From assembly GCA_021813505.1 (NCBI GenBank), contig JAKAKI010000029.1, forward strand, positions 1 through 62,135: 62,135 bases of DNA, written 5' to 3'. This document shows positions 33,385-42,350 of this stretch, piece by piece; position 1 is the stretch's first letter, and each line of letters opens with the position of its first letter. The notes below the pieces were generated by a model. The model saw only the letters and a list, made by a program, of their open reading frames with translations, was not told the DNA's origin and ran no database searches. The position numbers were made by a program, and so were the translations under genes. This DNA comes from a bacterium (lineage in GTDB: Bacteria > Zixibacteria > MSB-5A5 > WJJR01).

Positions 33385-33699
33385 ATGGAAGGAATCGGAC
33401 TCACACATTATCTGACGCTCTCGGCGGTTGTGTTTTGCATTGGCGTCTTTGGGATGCTGACGCGGCGCAATGCCGTCGGCGTGCTGATGTCGATCGAGTT
33501 GATGTTCAACGCGGTCAACATCACGCTCGTCGCCTTTGCCCGTTACGTCACGCCGGCCACGATCACAGGGCAGGTGGTGGCCATCTTCACGATTGCGGTG
33601 GCGGCGGCGGAAGCGACCGTGGCGCTGGCGATCGTGCTGTTGATTTATCAACACCATCGCGGCATCGACGTCGACCGGATCAACTTTATGAAGTGGTAG
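33385..33699 (+). CDS. nuoK: NADH-quinone oxidoreductase subunit K
   Basis: A 104-residue three-helix subunit. The two conserved glutamates of the proton path are seen in LMSIELMFNAVNI and VAAAEATVALAIV. The length and the start (THYLTLSAVVFCIGVFGML) are typical. A repeat-filled gap of about 180 bases separates it from nuoL. Confidence 0.96.
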   Translation: MEGIGLTHYLTLSAVVFCIGVFGMLTRRNAVGVLMSIELMFNAVNITLVAFARYVTPATITGQVVAIFTIAVAAAEATVALAIVLLIYQHHRGIDVDRINFMKW

Positions 33700-33718
33700 G
33701 GACTATTGGAGATCGGAA

Positions 33719-33838
33719 TGCCGAGATCGCTTCGCTCCGCTCGCAATGACGCTAAGATCCTTTCGATATTGGCGTCTGCCGCGCACATCATCGCATGTCG
33801 CCATTGCGAGGAGTGTAGCGACGAAGCAATCTCCCGGC
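33719..33838. repeat. family A repeats between nuoK and nuoL
   Basis: GAGATCGCTTCGCTCCGCTC, GCAATGACGC, then the inverted partner CCATTGCGAGGAG...GCGACGAAGCAATCTC. This pair can form a long imperfect hairpin and could attenuate expression of nuoLMN relative to nuoAHJK. Confidence 0.8.
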
Positions 33839-33883
33839 TCCACACGAACCGAAACCAACGCGGAACAGCAAGTGTGAAATAAC

Positions 33884-35800
33884 ATGTTATCCTACGCCTG
33901 GCTGATACCTGTTTTCCCGCTCTGTTCGATGGCGGTGATCATGCTGTTGACGCACCGCAATCGCGTTTTGTCGGCGGCTCTGTCGATCACGGCGGTGTCG
34001 ATCTCGTTTCTGTATGCGTGGGCGATCGCGTTCACAGTGTGGGGAAATCCGGAGGTTCAGCGCTTCTCATTCGACTGGCTCAATCTCGGCCCGTCGATGC
34101 ACATCCCGATCGGGATCCAGATCGACGGCCTGACCGCGATGATGCTGATTGTCGTGACGACAGTCGCGCTGATGGTTCAGATCTACTCGCTGGGGTACAT
34201 GCACGGCGACCCGCGCTTCTCCCGCTACTACGCCTTCTTGTCGTTGTTCACGATGGCGATGCTGACGCTGGTCCTGGCCGACAACTTCTTCCTCATGTTC
34301 GTCGCCTGGGAGCTTGTCGGGCTGGCCTCATACCTGTTGATCGGTTTCTGGTTCGAGAAACAGTCGGCGTCCGATGCGGGCAAGAAAGCCTTCATCACCA
34401 CACGGCTCGGCGATCTTGGCTTCATCATCGGCCTGCTGATGATCTACACCGGTTGCGGGACGCTGACATTCGGCGGCGTATTCGAGGCCGTCAAGACCGG
34501 TGCGCTGGGTGGAGCGTTTCTGACCACTGCAGCGATCTTCCTTTTCGGCGGCGCCATCGGCAAGTCCGCACAAGTTCCCCTGCACGTTTGGTTGCCGGAT
34601 GCGATGGAAGGCCCGACGCCGGTGTCGGCGTTGATTCATGCCGCCACCATGGTTGTCGCCGGTGTCTACCTGGTCGCCCGCTCGCTGACCATCTTCATGG
34701 GCGCCGAGACCGCCGCGATGACAGTCGCGTGGATCGGCATCATCACCTCGCTGATGGCCGCATCCATCGGCCTGGTGCAGAACGACATCAAGCGTGTCCT
34801 CGCGTTTTCGACCGTGTCGCAACTCGGTTACATGATCATGGCGTTGGGGCTCGGCGGATTCACCGCCGGCACATTCCATCTCATGACGCACGCCTTCTTC
34901 AAGTCGTTGTTGTTCCTCGGCGCCGGTTCGGTGATTCACGCGGTCCACACCAACGACATCCGCGAAATGGGCGGCTTGCACTCGAAGATGAAGACGACGT
35001 CGATTACATTCCTGATCGCGGCGTTCGCCATCGCGGGCATCTTCCCCTTGTCCGGCTTCTGGTCCAAAGATGAAATCGTTGCGGCGACGCTCGGCCATCC
35101 GGTGTTTACCGTGCTGACGCTGCTCGTGGCATTCATGACCGCCTTCTACATGTTCCGGCTGTACTTCCTGACCTTTACCGGCACGCCGCGTGACAAGCAC
35201 AAGTTCGAACACGCCCACGAGTCGCCCAAGGTCATGACCTATCCGTTGATCTTCCTGGCCGTGCTTTCGGTCGTTTCCGGCTGGATCGGACTGCCGTGGT
35301 TGCATCACGGCTTTTCCTCAGTGGTGTTCCACGAAGAACCGCATCACGCCGAATTCCACTACGGTCTCGCGGCCATCTCGCTTTTGGTTGGCCTCTCGGG
35401 AATCGGACTGGCGTATCTTATGTATTACAAGCGCCGCATCGATCCCGACCGCATCGCGACTTCGATGCCGGGTCTGTACAACACTTTGCTCAACAAGTAC
35501 TACTTCGACGAAGCGTACGAAGTCCTGGTCATCAAGCCGTACTACGTGATGTGCCAGGGCTGGTTCTGGTTCGATCAACACATCATCGATGGCCTGGTCA
35601 ACGGCGCCGGCGCATTCGGCGTTTTGTGGGGACGGTTCCAGCGCTGGGCGGATGAGACATTCGTCGACGGCGCTGTCAACGGCATCGGATGGCTGACGCG
35701 CGGTTTCGGCGCCACCATTCGCTACCTGCAGACCGGCAGCCTGCAGAACTACGCTTTCATTGTGTTTGCTGCCCTGGTAATCCTGTGGATACTGCGATGA
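33884..35800 (+). CDS. nuoL: NADH-quinone oxidoreductase subunit L
   Basis: A 638-residue antiporter-like subunit, the distal proton pump of complex I. Landmarks are FVAWELVGLASYLLIGFWFE with the helix-5 glutamate, then QVPLHVWLPDAMEGPTPVSA, LIHAATMVVAGVYLV, and LAFSTVSQLGYM. The C-terminal part has the long lateral helix and final membrane segment, giving the full family length. No extra hydrophilic domain is seen. Confidence 0.97.
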   Translation: MLSYAWLIPVFPLCSMAVIMLLTHRNRVLSAALSITAVSISFLYAWAIAFTVWGNPEVQRFSFDWLNLGPSMHIPIGIQIDGLTAMMLIVVTTVALMVQIYSLGYMHGDPRFSRYYAFLSLFTMAMLTLVLADNFFLMFVAWELVGLASYLLIGFWFEKQSASDAGKKAFITTRLGDLGFIIGLLMIYTGCGTLTFGGVFEAVKTGALGGAFLTTAAIFLFGGAIGKSAQVPLHVWLPDAMEGPTPVSALIHAATMVVAGVYLVARSLTIFMGAETAAMTVAWIGIITSLMAASIGLVQNDIKRVLAFSTVSQLGYMIMALGLGGFTAGTFHLMTHAFFKSLLFLGAGSVIHAVHTNDIREMGGLHSKMKTTSITFLIAAFAIAGIFPLSGFWSKDEIVAATLGHPVFTVLTLLVAFMTAFYMFRLYFLTFTGTPRDKHKFEHAHESPKVMTYPLIFLAVLSVVSGWIGLPWLHHGFSSVVFHEEPHHAEFHYGLAAISLLVGLSGIGLAYLMYYKRRIDPDRIATSMPGLYNTLLNKYYFDEAYEVLVIKPYYVMCQGWFWFDQHIIDGLVNGAGAFGVLWGRFQRWADETFVDGAVNGIGWLTRGFGATIRYLQTGSLQNYAFIVFAALVILWILR

Positions 35801-35844
35801 CAAAGCTGCCCGGCATGAAGATTCGGACACGTACAGCGTTTTCT

Positions 35845-35933
35845 GCTTGTCATGCTGAGCGTAGCGAAGCATCTGCTGTCAATCGTGGGCCACAAATGCA
35901 GACCCTTCGCTTCGCTCAGGGTGACATTGTCAT
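35845..35933. repeat. family B repeats between nuoL and nuoM
   Basis: CTTGTCATGCTGAGCG, AGCGAAGCATCTGCTGTC, and the inverted partner GCAGACCCTTCGCTTCGC, TCAGGGTGACATTG fill most of the 193-base gap. They form an imperfect palindrome like those at 19.5-20.1 kb. Confidence 0.85.
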
Positions 35934-35993
35934 CACCCTGAATGAAACCAAATCGGCACGCGGAAACGCGCACTGCCAAAGGACGGTCCAAAA

Positions 35994-37463
35994 ATGAGCG
36001 GCCTTCTCTCCTGGATGATATTCCTGCCTCTGATCGGGGCCATTGTGGCGCTGTTCATGCCCAAGGACAACCACCGGCTGATCCGGGGCATTGCATTCGT
36101 TGCGACCCTGCTGCCCTTGATCCTGACGGTTGTTCTTTTGGCCCAGTACGATCCCTCGACGGCCGAGTTCCAGTTCGTGGAGAAGGCGGCGTGGATTCCC
36201 GGCCTGAATGTCAACTATCACCTGGGCGCCGATGGAATCGCGGTACCGATGCTGGCTTTGACGACCCTTCTGTCATTCCTGGCGGCGCTGGTGTCCTTCA
36301 ACATCACGAAACGCGTCAAAGAGTATTTCGCGTTCTTCCTGCTTCTGGAAACCGGCATGCTGGGCGTCTTCTCCTCGCTGGACTTCTTCTTATTCTATGT
36401 CTTCTGGGAGGTCATGCTGGTGCCGATGTACTTCTTGATCGGCATCTGGGGAGGGCCGCGCAAAGAATATGCGGCGATCAAGTTTTTCCTTTACACGTTG
36501 TTCGGCTCGATCTTCATGCTGGTGGCGGTTCTGGCGCTCTACTTCACATCGACACCGCATTCGCTCTCGATCATCGAGCACATCCAGCGCGCCCCGCAGA
36601 TGACGCGTGGCTTTCAGCTCTTCGCGTTTGTCTTCTTCTTCATCGCGTTCGCGATCAAGATCCCGACGCTCCCGTTCCACACGTGGTTGCCGGATGCGCA
36701 TGTCGAAGCCCCGACCGCTGTGTCGGTCCTGCTTGCCGGAGTTCTGCTGAAAATGGGAACGTACGGTCTTCTGCGAGTTTCCTTCCCGATGTTTCCTGAG
36801 GCCACACGGTTCTTCGCCTGGCCGATGGCGATTTTGGGGGTTGCCGGAATCATCTATGGCGCGATGGTTTGCATGGCGCAGACCGACTTGAAGAAACTGG
36901 TCGCGTATTCGTCGGTGTCGCACATGGGTTATTGTCTGGTCGGCATGGCGGCGGTCGGCTCGGTCGCCGGCATCTCGGGGTGCATGTTCCAGATGGTCTC
37001 GCACGGATTGATCACGGGCGCCCTGTTTACTTTGGTAGGCGTGATTTACGACCGCGCCCACACGCGCGAGATCAGCGCGTTCGGCGGGATGTGGATCAAA
37101 GTTCCGGTCTACTCCGGGATTATGATCCTCTTCGTGCTCGGCTCACTCGGCCTGCCGGGCTTGTCCGGATTCGTCAGCGAGTTCATGGTCTTCCTGGGGG
37201 CGTTCCCCTACTTCAAAATCACAGTCGCCATCGGCGTGGTCGGCGTGCTGTTGACGGCGGCGTATTTCCTGCGCATGATCCAGAAGATGTTTCTCGGACC
37301 AGTCGCGGGGCACAGCGAAGGGCTGACCGAAATCAACTTCCGTGAGATTGTCGCCATCACCCCGCTCGCGATCCTGATGATTGCCATCGGGGTTTATCCC
37401 GCGCTGTTATCGGATCTGATTCAGCCGACGATCGAAAACCTTGTCCGCCTGATTGGGGCCTGA
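35994..37463 (+). CDS. nuoM: NADH-quinone oxidoreductase subunit M
   Basis: A 489-residue antiporter-like subunit of the complex I membrane arm. The conserved glutamate lies in FWEVMLVPMYFLIGIWGG, the lysine and proline helix in IPTLPFHTWLPDAHVEAPTA, then GVLLKMGTYGLLR and LKKLVAYSSVSHMGYC. Length is normal. It is followed by nuoN with an 8-base gap. Confidence 0.97.
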   Translation: MSGLLSWMIFLPLIGAIVALFMPKDNHRLIRGIAFVATLLPLILTVVLLAQYDPSTAEFQFVEKAAWIPGLNVNYHLGADGIAVPMLALTTLLSFLAALVSFNITKRVKEYFAFFLLLETGMLGVFSSLDFFLFYVFWEVMLVPMYFLIGIWGGPRKEYAAIKFFLYTLFGSIFMLVAVLALYFTSTPHSLSIIEHIQRAPQMTRGFQLFAFVFFFIAFAIKIPTLPFHTWLPDAHVEAPTAVSVLLAGVLLKMGTYGLLRVSFPMFPEATRFFAWPMAILGVAGIIYGAMVCMAQTDLKKLVAYSSVSHMGYCLVGMAAVGSVAGISGCMFQMVSHGLITGALFTLVGVIYDRAHTREISAFGGMWIKVPVYSGIMILFVLGSLGLPGLSGFVSEFMVFLGAFPYFKITVAIGVVGVLLTAAYFLRMIQKMFLGPVAGHSEGLTEINFREIVAITPLAILMIAIGVYPALLSDLIQPTIENLVRLIGA

Positions 37464-37470
37464 GACTGAC

Positions 37471-38946
37471 GTGACACCATTTAATCTCACCCAATTCTAC
37501 GCCGACTGGGCCACGATTCTGCCCGAGTGTTTCCTGTTGCTCTGGGCGTGCGTGATCACCGGCGCCGCCGTGCTCGGGCGCACCGATGAATCCAAGTCCG
37601 GCACCTTTGCGATTTGGACCATCATCGGCACTCTGGCCACCGCGGTCTGGGTGGCGGTGACCCAGGACGGCGCGGCGTTCGGAGGCACGTTTGTATTCGA
37701 CCGGCTGGCTGTCGTCTTCAAGGAAGTCATCCTCGCCGGTGTCATTCTTACGGCCGCGGCGTCGGTCGGCACGGTATCGCGCCTTCGGGCTCACCGTGGT
37801 GAGTACTACGGAATGATTCTCTTTTCCGCCGTCGGCATGATGCTGATGGTATCGGCCACCGAACTGTTGACACTCTACATCGCTCTCGAGCTGTCGACGG
37901 TCACGCTCTTCGTGCTGGCCGCCTATCACAAGACCAATCGGAAATCAGCGGAAGCCGGCCTGAAGTACGTTATCCTCGGCGGAATCTCCTCGGCCATCCT
38001 GCTCTACGGAGTGGCGATTCTGTACGGCCTGACCGGAACCACCGAATTGGCCAGGATTTCACAGGGGATTCAGAGACAGTTCATGGCCTCCGGGTCGTTC
38101 CCGCCAGGACTGGCGCTGGCATTGCTGCTGATACTGGCCGGATTCGGATTCAAGCTCGCGTTGGCGCCGTTCCATATGTGGGCGCCTGATGTGTACGAGG
38201 GCGCACCCACACCGATCACCGCGTTCCTTTCGGTGGCCTCCAAGGCCGCAGCGCTGGCGGCGTTCCTTCGTGTCTTCTTTGTCGGTGGACAACCTGCGCA
38301 ACTCATCTGGATTCAGGCAATCGCCGCATTGGCCGCGCTGGCGATGATCGTCGGCAATGCCACCGCGATTGTGCAGACCAATATCAAGCGCATGCTGGCC
38401 TACTCCTCGGTGGCGCAGATCGGGTATATGCTGGTCGGCGCGGTTGCACTCGATCCCTGGGGCGCGACTTCGATATCGTACTACGCGATGGCGTACCTCT
38501 TTGCCAACATGGGCGCCTTTGTCTGTGTGATCGCCTTCGCCGAGCGCACCGGCTCCGAGGAGATCAGTGATTTCAGCGGCCTGTCGCGCCGTTCGCCGAT
38601 ACTCGCCGGGTTCTTCGCGTTGTTCCTGTTATCGCTGGCCGGTGTCCCGCCGACGGCGGGTTTCCTTGCGAAATACTATGTGTTCGCCGCCGCCATCCAA
38701 AAGGGATATCTCTGGCTCGTGCTCGTTGGCGTGGCGACATCGGTCGTGGCCTTGTACTACTATGCGACGGTGATCATGAAGATGTATTTCCCGGCCGAGC
38801 AAACCGAGGGTGGTTTCCCGGTCGCGCGCACGCTGACGATCGTGCTCGCCGTGTCCGCGCTGGGTGTCCTGCTCCTTGGGATTCTCCCCGGGCCGGTTGT
38901 CGATTGGATCAAGGCGGCTGCGCAGTCGTTCGTGCCGCCCACGTAG
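37471..38946 (+). CDS. nuoN: NADH-quinone oxidoreductase subunit N
   Basis: A 491-residue antiporter-like subunit. Signatures are ELLTLYIALELSTVTLFVLA, ALAPFHMWAPDVYEGAPTPI, FLSVASKAAALAAFLR and RMLAYSSVAQIGYML. GTG 37471 lies 8 bases beyond the nuoM stop; a TTG at 37453 in frame would overlap nuoM. This is the last gene of the nuo cluster, followed by a hairpin. Confidence 0.96.
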   Translation: MTPFNLTQFYADWATILPECFLLLWACVITGAAVLGRTDESKSGTFAIWTIIGTLATAVWVAVTQDGAAFGGTFVFDRLAVVFKEVILAGVILTAAASVGTVSRLRAHRGEYYGMILFSAVGMMLMVSATELLTLYIALELSTVTLFVLAAYHKTNRKSAEAGLKYVILGGISSAILLYGVAILYGLTGTTELARISQGIQRQFMASGSFPPGLALALLLILAGFGFKLALAPFHMWAPDVYEGAPTPITAFLSVASKAAALAAFLRVFFVGGQPAQLIWIQAIAALAALAMIVGNATAIVQTNIKRMLAYSSVAQIGYMLVGAVALDPWGATSISYYAMAYLFANMGAFVCVIAFAERTGSEEISDFSGLSRRSPILAGFFALFLLSLAGVPPTAGFLAKYYVFAAAIQKGYLWLVLVGVATSVVALYYYATVIMKMYFPAEQTEGGFPVARTLTIVLAVSALGVLLLGILPGPVVDWIKAAAQSFVPPT

Positions 38947-38973
38947 TTTGAGGCCGTCGGAAACTGATACATT

Positions 38974-39010
38974 GGTGGGCCGGACACTCCTGTCCGGCCT
39001 CTTTTCTTTT
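38974..39010 (+). terminator. palindromic element acting as likely terminator after nuoN
   Basis: The 9-bp stem GGCCGGACA / TGTCCGGCC with loop CTCC is followed by TCTTTTCTTTT. The 28-base core (38974-39001) is identical to the element inside mnmE, but only here is a T-rich tail present, so this copy probably ends the nuo transcript. Confidence 0.7.
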
Positions 39011-39073
39011 CGATCAACACCCTGAGCCACGTATTACCAACGCGGCGACGAACTCCCCTTACTCGAGCCAGCT

Positions 39074-39466
39074 ATGCCACTCGACCAGGAAAACTTTGGC
39101 TACAACCCCACGGTGATGGATCATTTCCAGAACCCGCGCAATGCCGGCGATATGGAAAATCCGTCGTGCATCGGCCTGGCACGGAACTCCGATTGCGGCG
39201 ATTTGCTCAAGCTCTACCTGCGTATCGAGGGCGACCGGATTGTCGACGTGAAGTTCAAGACCTACGGTTGCGGTGCCGCAATTGCATCATCATCCAAGCT
39301 CACCGAAATGCTGATCGGCCGCACCGTTGACGAAGCCGCGCAAATCAAGAACACGGACGTCGCCGACGCCCTCGGCGGACTGCCGCCGCACAAGGTACAC
39401 TGCTCCGTCCTCGCCCAGCAGGCCACCGCGGCCGCACTCGACGATTGGTCCAAACGGCGGGCGTAA
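39074..39466 (+). CDS. IscU/NifU-like iron-sulfur scaffold
   Basis: A 130-residue protein of the NifU N-terminal/IscU family, which assembles [2Fe-2S] and [4Fe-4S] clusters for delivery. All three cluster cysteines are present: NSDCGD, YGCGAAIASS and KVHCSVLA. The sequence FGYNPTVMDHFQNPRNAGDM at the N-terminus is typical, as is the LGGLPPHKVHCS region. No cysteine desulfurase lies beside it. The next gene encodes NadA, a [4Fe-4S] enzyme, which may be a client. Confidence 0.93.
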   Translation: MPLDQENFGYNPTVMDHFQNPRNAGDMENPSCIGLARNSDCGDLLKLYLRIEGDRIVDVKFKTYGCGAAIASSSKLTEMLIGRTVDEAAQIKNTDVADALGGLPPHKVHCSVLAQQATAAALDDWSKRRA

Positions 39467-39620
39467 TGGTAGCATGGGCATCCTGCCCTTGCCGCACGGG
39501 CTCGACGAAACCCGTGCCACCAATCACTGTCAAATGCCCCCTCACGGCGCACCCGCAAGTTCCGGATATTTGCGTATAAGGGTCGAACGGAGCCGACCCC
39601 TCCGAGGATGAGTATTGAAG

Positions 39621-40712
39621 ATGAATTCCATGACGATTCAGACCGCCCCCACCTGCGACCGTCCCGAGACTTTGGACGATGTGGCGTTGAAAGCCCACAT
39701 CCGCGGATTGATCGATCGCTGGGGCGACAAACTCGTCATTCTCGCGCATCATTATCAGCGCAAGGAGATCGTCCCGTTCGGCAATTTCATCGGCGACTCG
39801 TATTACCTCTCCAAGATGGCGGCGCAGCAGGAGAAGGCCGAGCACATCGTGTTTTGCGGTGTGCACTTCATGGCCGAATCGGCGCGCATCCTGTGCCGTC
39901 CCGAACAACGGGTCTATCTGCCCAATCTGCGCGCCGGGTGTCCGATGGCCGACATGGCCGACGACGCCCAGGTCGATGACGCCTGGGAATGGTTGGGGCA
40001 GCACATCGACACGAAGAAAATCATCCCCGTCTCGTACATGAACTCCGCCGCGTCGCTCAAGGCGTTTTGCGGCGCCAATGGCGGCATCATCTGCACGTCA
40101 TCGAATGCGGAGAAAGCGTTCCAGTGGGCATTCGCCCGTGGCGAGAAAGTCTTTTTCTTCCCCGATGAACATCTCGGCACCAACACCGCCAATCGGCTGG
40201 GAATTCCGCGTGACGAACGTGTGCTCTTCGATCCGATGCATCCGCCCACTGATCCGCGGCCGTTCATCAAGGCGCGCGTCATCCTGTGGAAGGGCTTCTG
40301 CCACGTGCACACCAACTTCACCGTGGGCCATATCGAGCAGGCACGCCAGAATTACCCCGGCATCAAGATTGTTGTGCATCCGGAATGCAAAGAAGACGTT
40401 GTCGACCGCGCCGATGCGGTCGGCTCGACGGCGTTTATCGCCAAGTATGTCGCGGCTCAGCCCGCGGGGTCGATCATCGCCATCGGTACCGAAATCAACT
40501 TGACCTCGCGCCTGGCCGATGAGTATCCGGACAAGACGATCTTCGAACTGTCCGGCCAGAATTGCCCCCTGTGTGTAAACATGTTCCGCACAACCCTCGG
40601 CGACCTCGCCGAGTGCATCGAGAATCTCGGCCACAAAAACGAAATCCAGGTCCCCCCCGCCATCGCCCGCGATGCGCGCCTCGCGCTTGAGCGGATGCTG
40701 GAGCTGAGCTAG
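39621..40712 (+). CDS. nadA: quinolinate synthase
   Basis: A 363-residue [4Fe-4S] enzyme that condenses iminoaspartate with dihydroxyacetone phosphate to quinolinate in NAD synthesis. Motifs are LAHHYQRKEIV and GDSYYLSKMA, and the three cluster cysteines lie in LRAGCPMADMA, VHPECKEDV and QNCPLCVNM. This is the three-domain long form. ATG 39621 was chosen after GAGG at 39603; ATG 39636 is possible. nadB and nadC are not in the window. Confidence 0.96.
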   Translation: MNSMTIQTAPTCDRPETLDDVALKAHIRGLIDRWGDKLVILAHHYQRKEIVPFGNFIGDSYYLSKMAAQQEKAEHIVFCGVHFMAESARILCRPEQRVYLPNLRAGCPMADMADDAQVDDAWEWLGQHIDTKKIIPVSYMNSAASLKAFCGANGGIICTSSNAEKAFQWAFARGEKVFFFPDEHLGTNTANRLGIPRDERVLFDPMHPPTDPRPFIKARVILWKGFCHVHTNFTVGHIEQARQNYPGIKIVVHPECKEDVVDRADAVGSTAFIAKYVAAQPAGSIIAIGTEINLTSRLADEYPDKTIFELSGQNCPLCVNMFRTTLGDLAECIENLGHKNEIQVPPAIARDARLALERMLELS

Positions 40713-40754
40713 AAGTCACCCATCAATCCGGGGAGAGCGTTGGCTGCGTGGAAG

Positions 40755-40875
40755 CGCCCTCACCCCCGACCCCTCTCCCTGAGGGAGAGGGGAGAAAGAC
40801 TCCGTATTCACAACGATTCCAGCTTCACGGCAGACAAACTCCCTCTCCCTCTGGGAGAGGGCTGGGGTGAGGGCG
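40755..40875. repeat. dispersed CCCTCTCCCT palindrome
   Basis: CGCCCTCACCCC at the left is complementary to GGGGTGAGGGCG at the right; inside are CCCTCTCCCTGAGGGAGAGG and its partner CTCCCTCTGGGAGAGGG. It fills the space between nadA and the glycosidase gene and belongs to a repeat type common in environmental genomes. Confidence 0.85.
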
Positions 40876-40950
40876 TTTCCGCGCATGTCGACGAATCCAT
40901 CCCCTCCCAACCATTGGACAAACACCTGCGTTTCAGAGTATGATACTGGC

Positions 40951-42150
40951 ATGAGAACAATCCTTTTCACAACGCTTCTGATCGCCTTCAGTGCCGCGTC
41001 CATCGCCGCGGCCCCTGTTCCCGTCATCCCCGATAAGGCGCCGGGACCATCCAAGATTTCCTTCTGGAATACCCAGCGCCGGGGCGCCAATTGCTTTAAC
41101 CGCGAAGTCACACCCGACTGGTGGGCCTCCGCAAAGAAAGCGGGCATTGAATTTGTCCGTCTGGTCCCCGACAAGTGGCCCGGCCAGCACCGTGACTTCC
41201 TGATTGGCGACGCCGATCACTACGACAGCTTGATTGGGACCGATTTCGCCAAGTTGAAGAAGACACTCGATCAGGCCGACGCCGCCGGCATGCGTGTCGT
41301 CCTCGGCATGTTGTCGCTCCCCGGCGCGCGCTGGCGTCAGAACAACGGCAACCAGCCCGACTTACGCCTCTGGCAAGACGTCGCTTACTGGACTCAGGCG
41401 GCCCGTTTCTGGCGCGAGCTGGCGGGACGGCTTAATGGCCACCGTGCTCTCGTCGGCTTCAATATCATCAACGAGCCCACCCCGGAGGACGCGACACCCG
41501 CGACGGCCGCCAGCGAAAAGGGCGGCTGGACGGCTCCGATTGAAAACACCGCCGCCGATCTTAACGCGTTCTACCGTACCGTCATTGCTTCCATCCGGAC
41601 GGCTGATACGCAGACACCGATCTTTATCGATGCCGGCGTCTGGGCATCCGCCTCGGCCTTCGCAAAGTTGAAACCGGTGTCGGACGACAAGACGCTCTAC
41701 GCGTTTCACATGTACGAACCGTTCGAGTACACCAACAAGAAGGCCAACGGCGGCAAGATGTGCTATCCCGGCATGACCGCCGCCAAATCACAGAATCCCG
41801 TGCCATTGGACATCAACACCCTGCGCGCCACCATCTCGCCGGTCGCCGACTGGCAAAGGCAATACAACATCCCGTCCAACCGTATCATCGCCGAGGAATT
41901 CGGCTGCCATCGCACCAACTGCGGCGCCGCCGAGTATCTGTCCGACCTGATTCACATCTTCAACGCGCAGGAATGGCATTGGGCGTTCTATTCATTCCGC
42001 GAAGACACATGGGATGGAATGGATTATGAGATCGGCGACCAGCCCCTCGGCGCCGCCTTCTGGAAAGACCTCCAAGCCGGCAAGAAGCCCACCCCGCCGC
42101 GCTCAAAGAACCGCCTGTGGGATGCCATCCGCAACAACCTGCGGCAATGA
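40951..42150 (+). CDS. secreted glycoside hydrolase family 5 protein (cellulase-like)
   Basis: A 399-residue protein with a signal peptide (MRTILFTTLLIAFSAASIAA) and a single GH5 TIM barrel. The acid/base is Glu175 in NIINEPTP; the nucleophile is most likely Glu316 in AEEFG. FVRLVPDKWPG and ALVGFNIINEP are typical barrel strands, and AWHWAFY-like EWHWAFYSFRED lies near the end. Family 5 enzymes cut beta-1,4-glucans, mannans and related chains; the substrate cannot be named. ATG 40951 was chosen because it gives the signal peptide; the frame is open further upstream across the repeat. No carbohydrate-binding module is seen. Confidence 0.85.
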   Translation: MRTILFTTLLIAFSAASIAAAPVPVIPDKAPGPSKISFWNTQRRGANCFNREVTPDWWASAKKAGIEFVRLVPDKWPGQHRDFLIGDADHYDSLIGTDFAKLKKTLDQADAAGMRVVLGMLSLPGARWRQNNGNQPDLRLWQDVAYWTQAARFWRELAGRLNGHRALVGFNIINEPTPEDATPATAASEKGGWTAPIENTAADLNAFYRTVIASIRTADTQTPIFIDAGVWASASAFAKLKPVSDDKTLYAFHMYEPFEYTNKKANGGKMCYPGMTAAKSQNPVPLDINTLRATISPVADWQRQYNIPSNRIIAEEFGCHRTNCGAAEYLSDLIHIFNAQEWHWAFYSFREDTWDGMDYEIGDQPLGAAFWKDLQAGKKPTPPRSKNRLWDAIRNNLRQ

Positions 42151-42350
42151 TCATCACTACATAACTAAACCATCCATGCCGCACTGGCAGGCCCCACTCC
42201 TGTTGGCCTGCGCCGCGTCTGCACTTGCCCCGGGGGTTTGCGGATTGTATACTGACTTCCTGGCTGGAGTGGAGGGCAGGGCCAGCATCTCAGTATTTCC
42301 AGAGAGCTTCCGGCGTCGCGCCGGTCTCAAAGCGTTCCTTGGAGGAGGCA

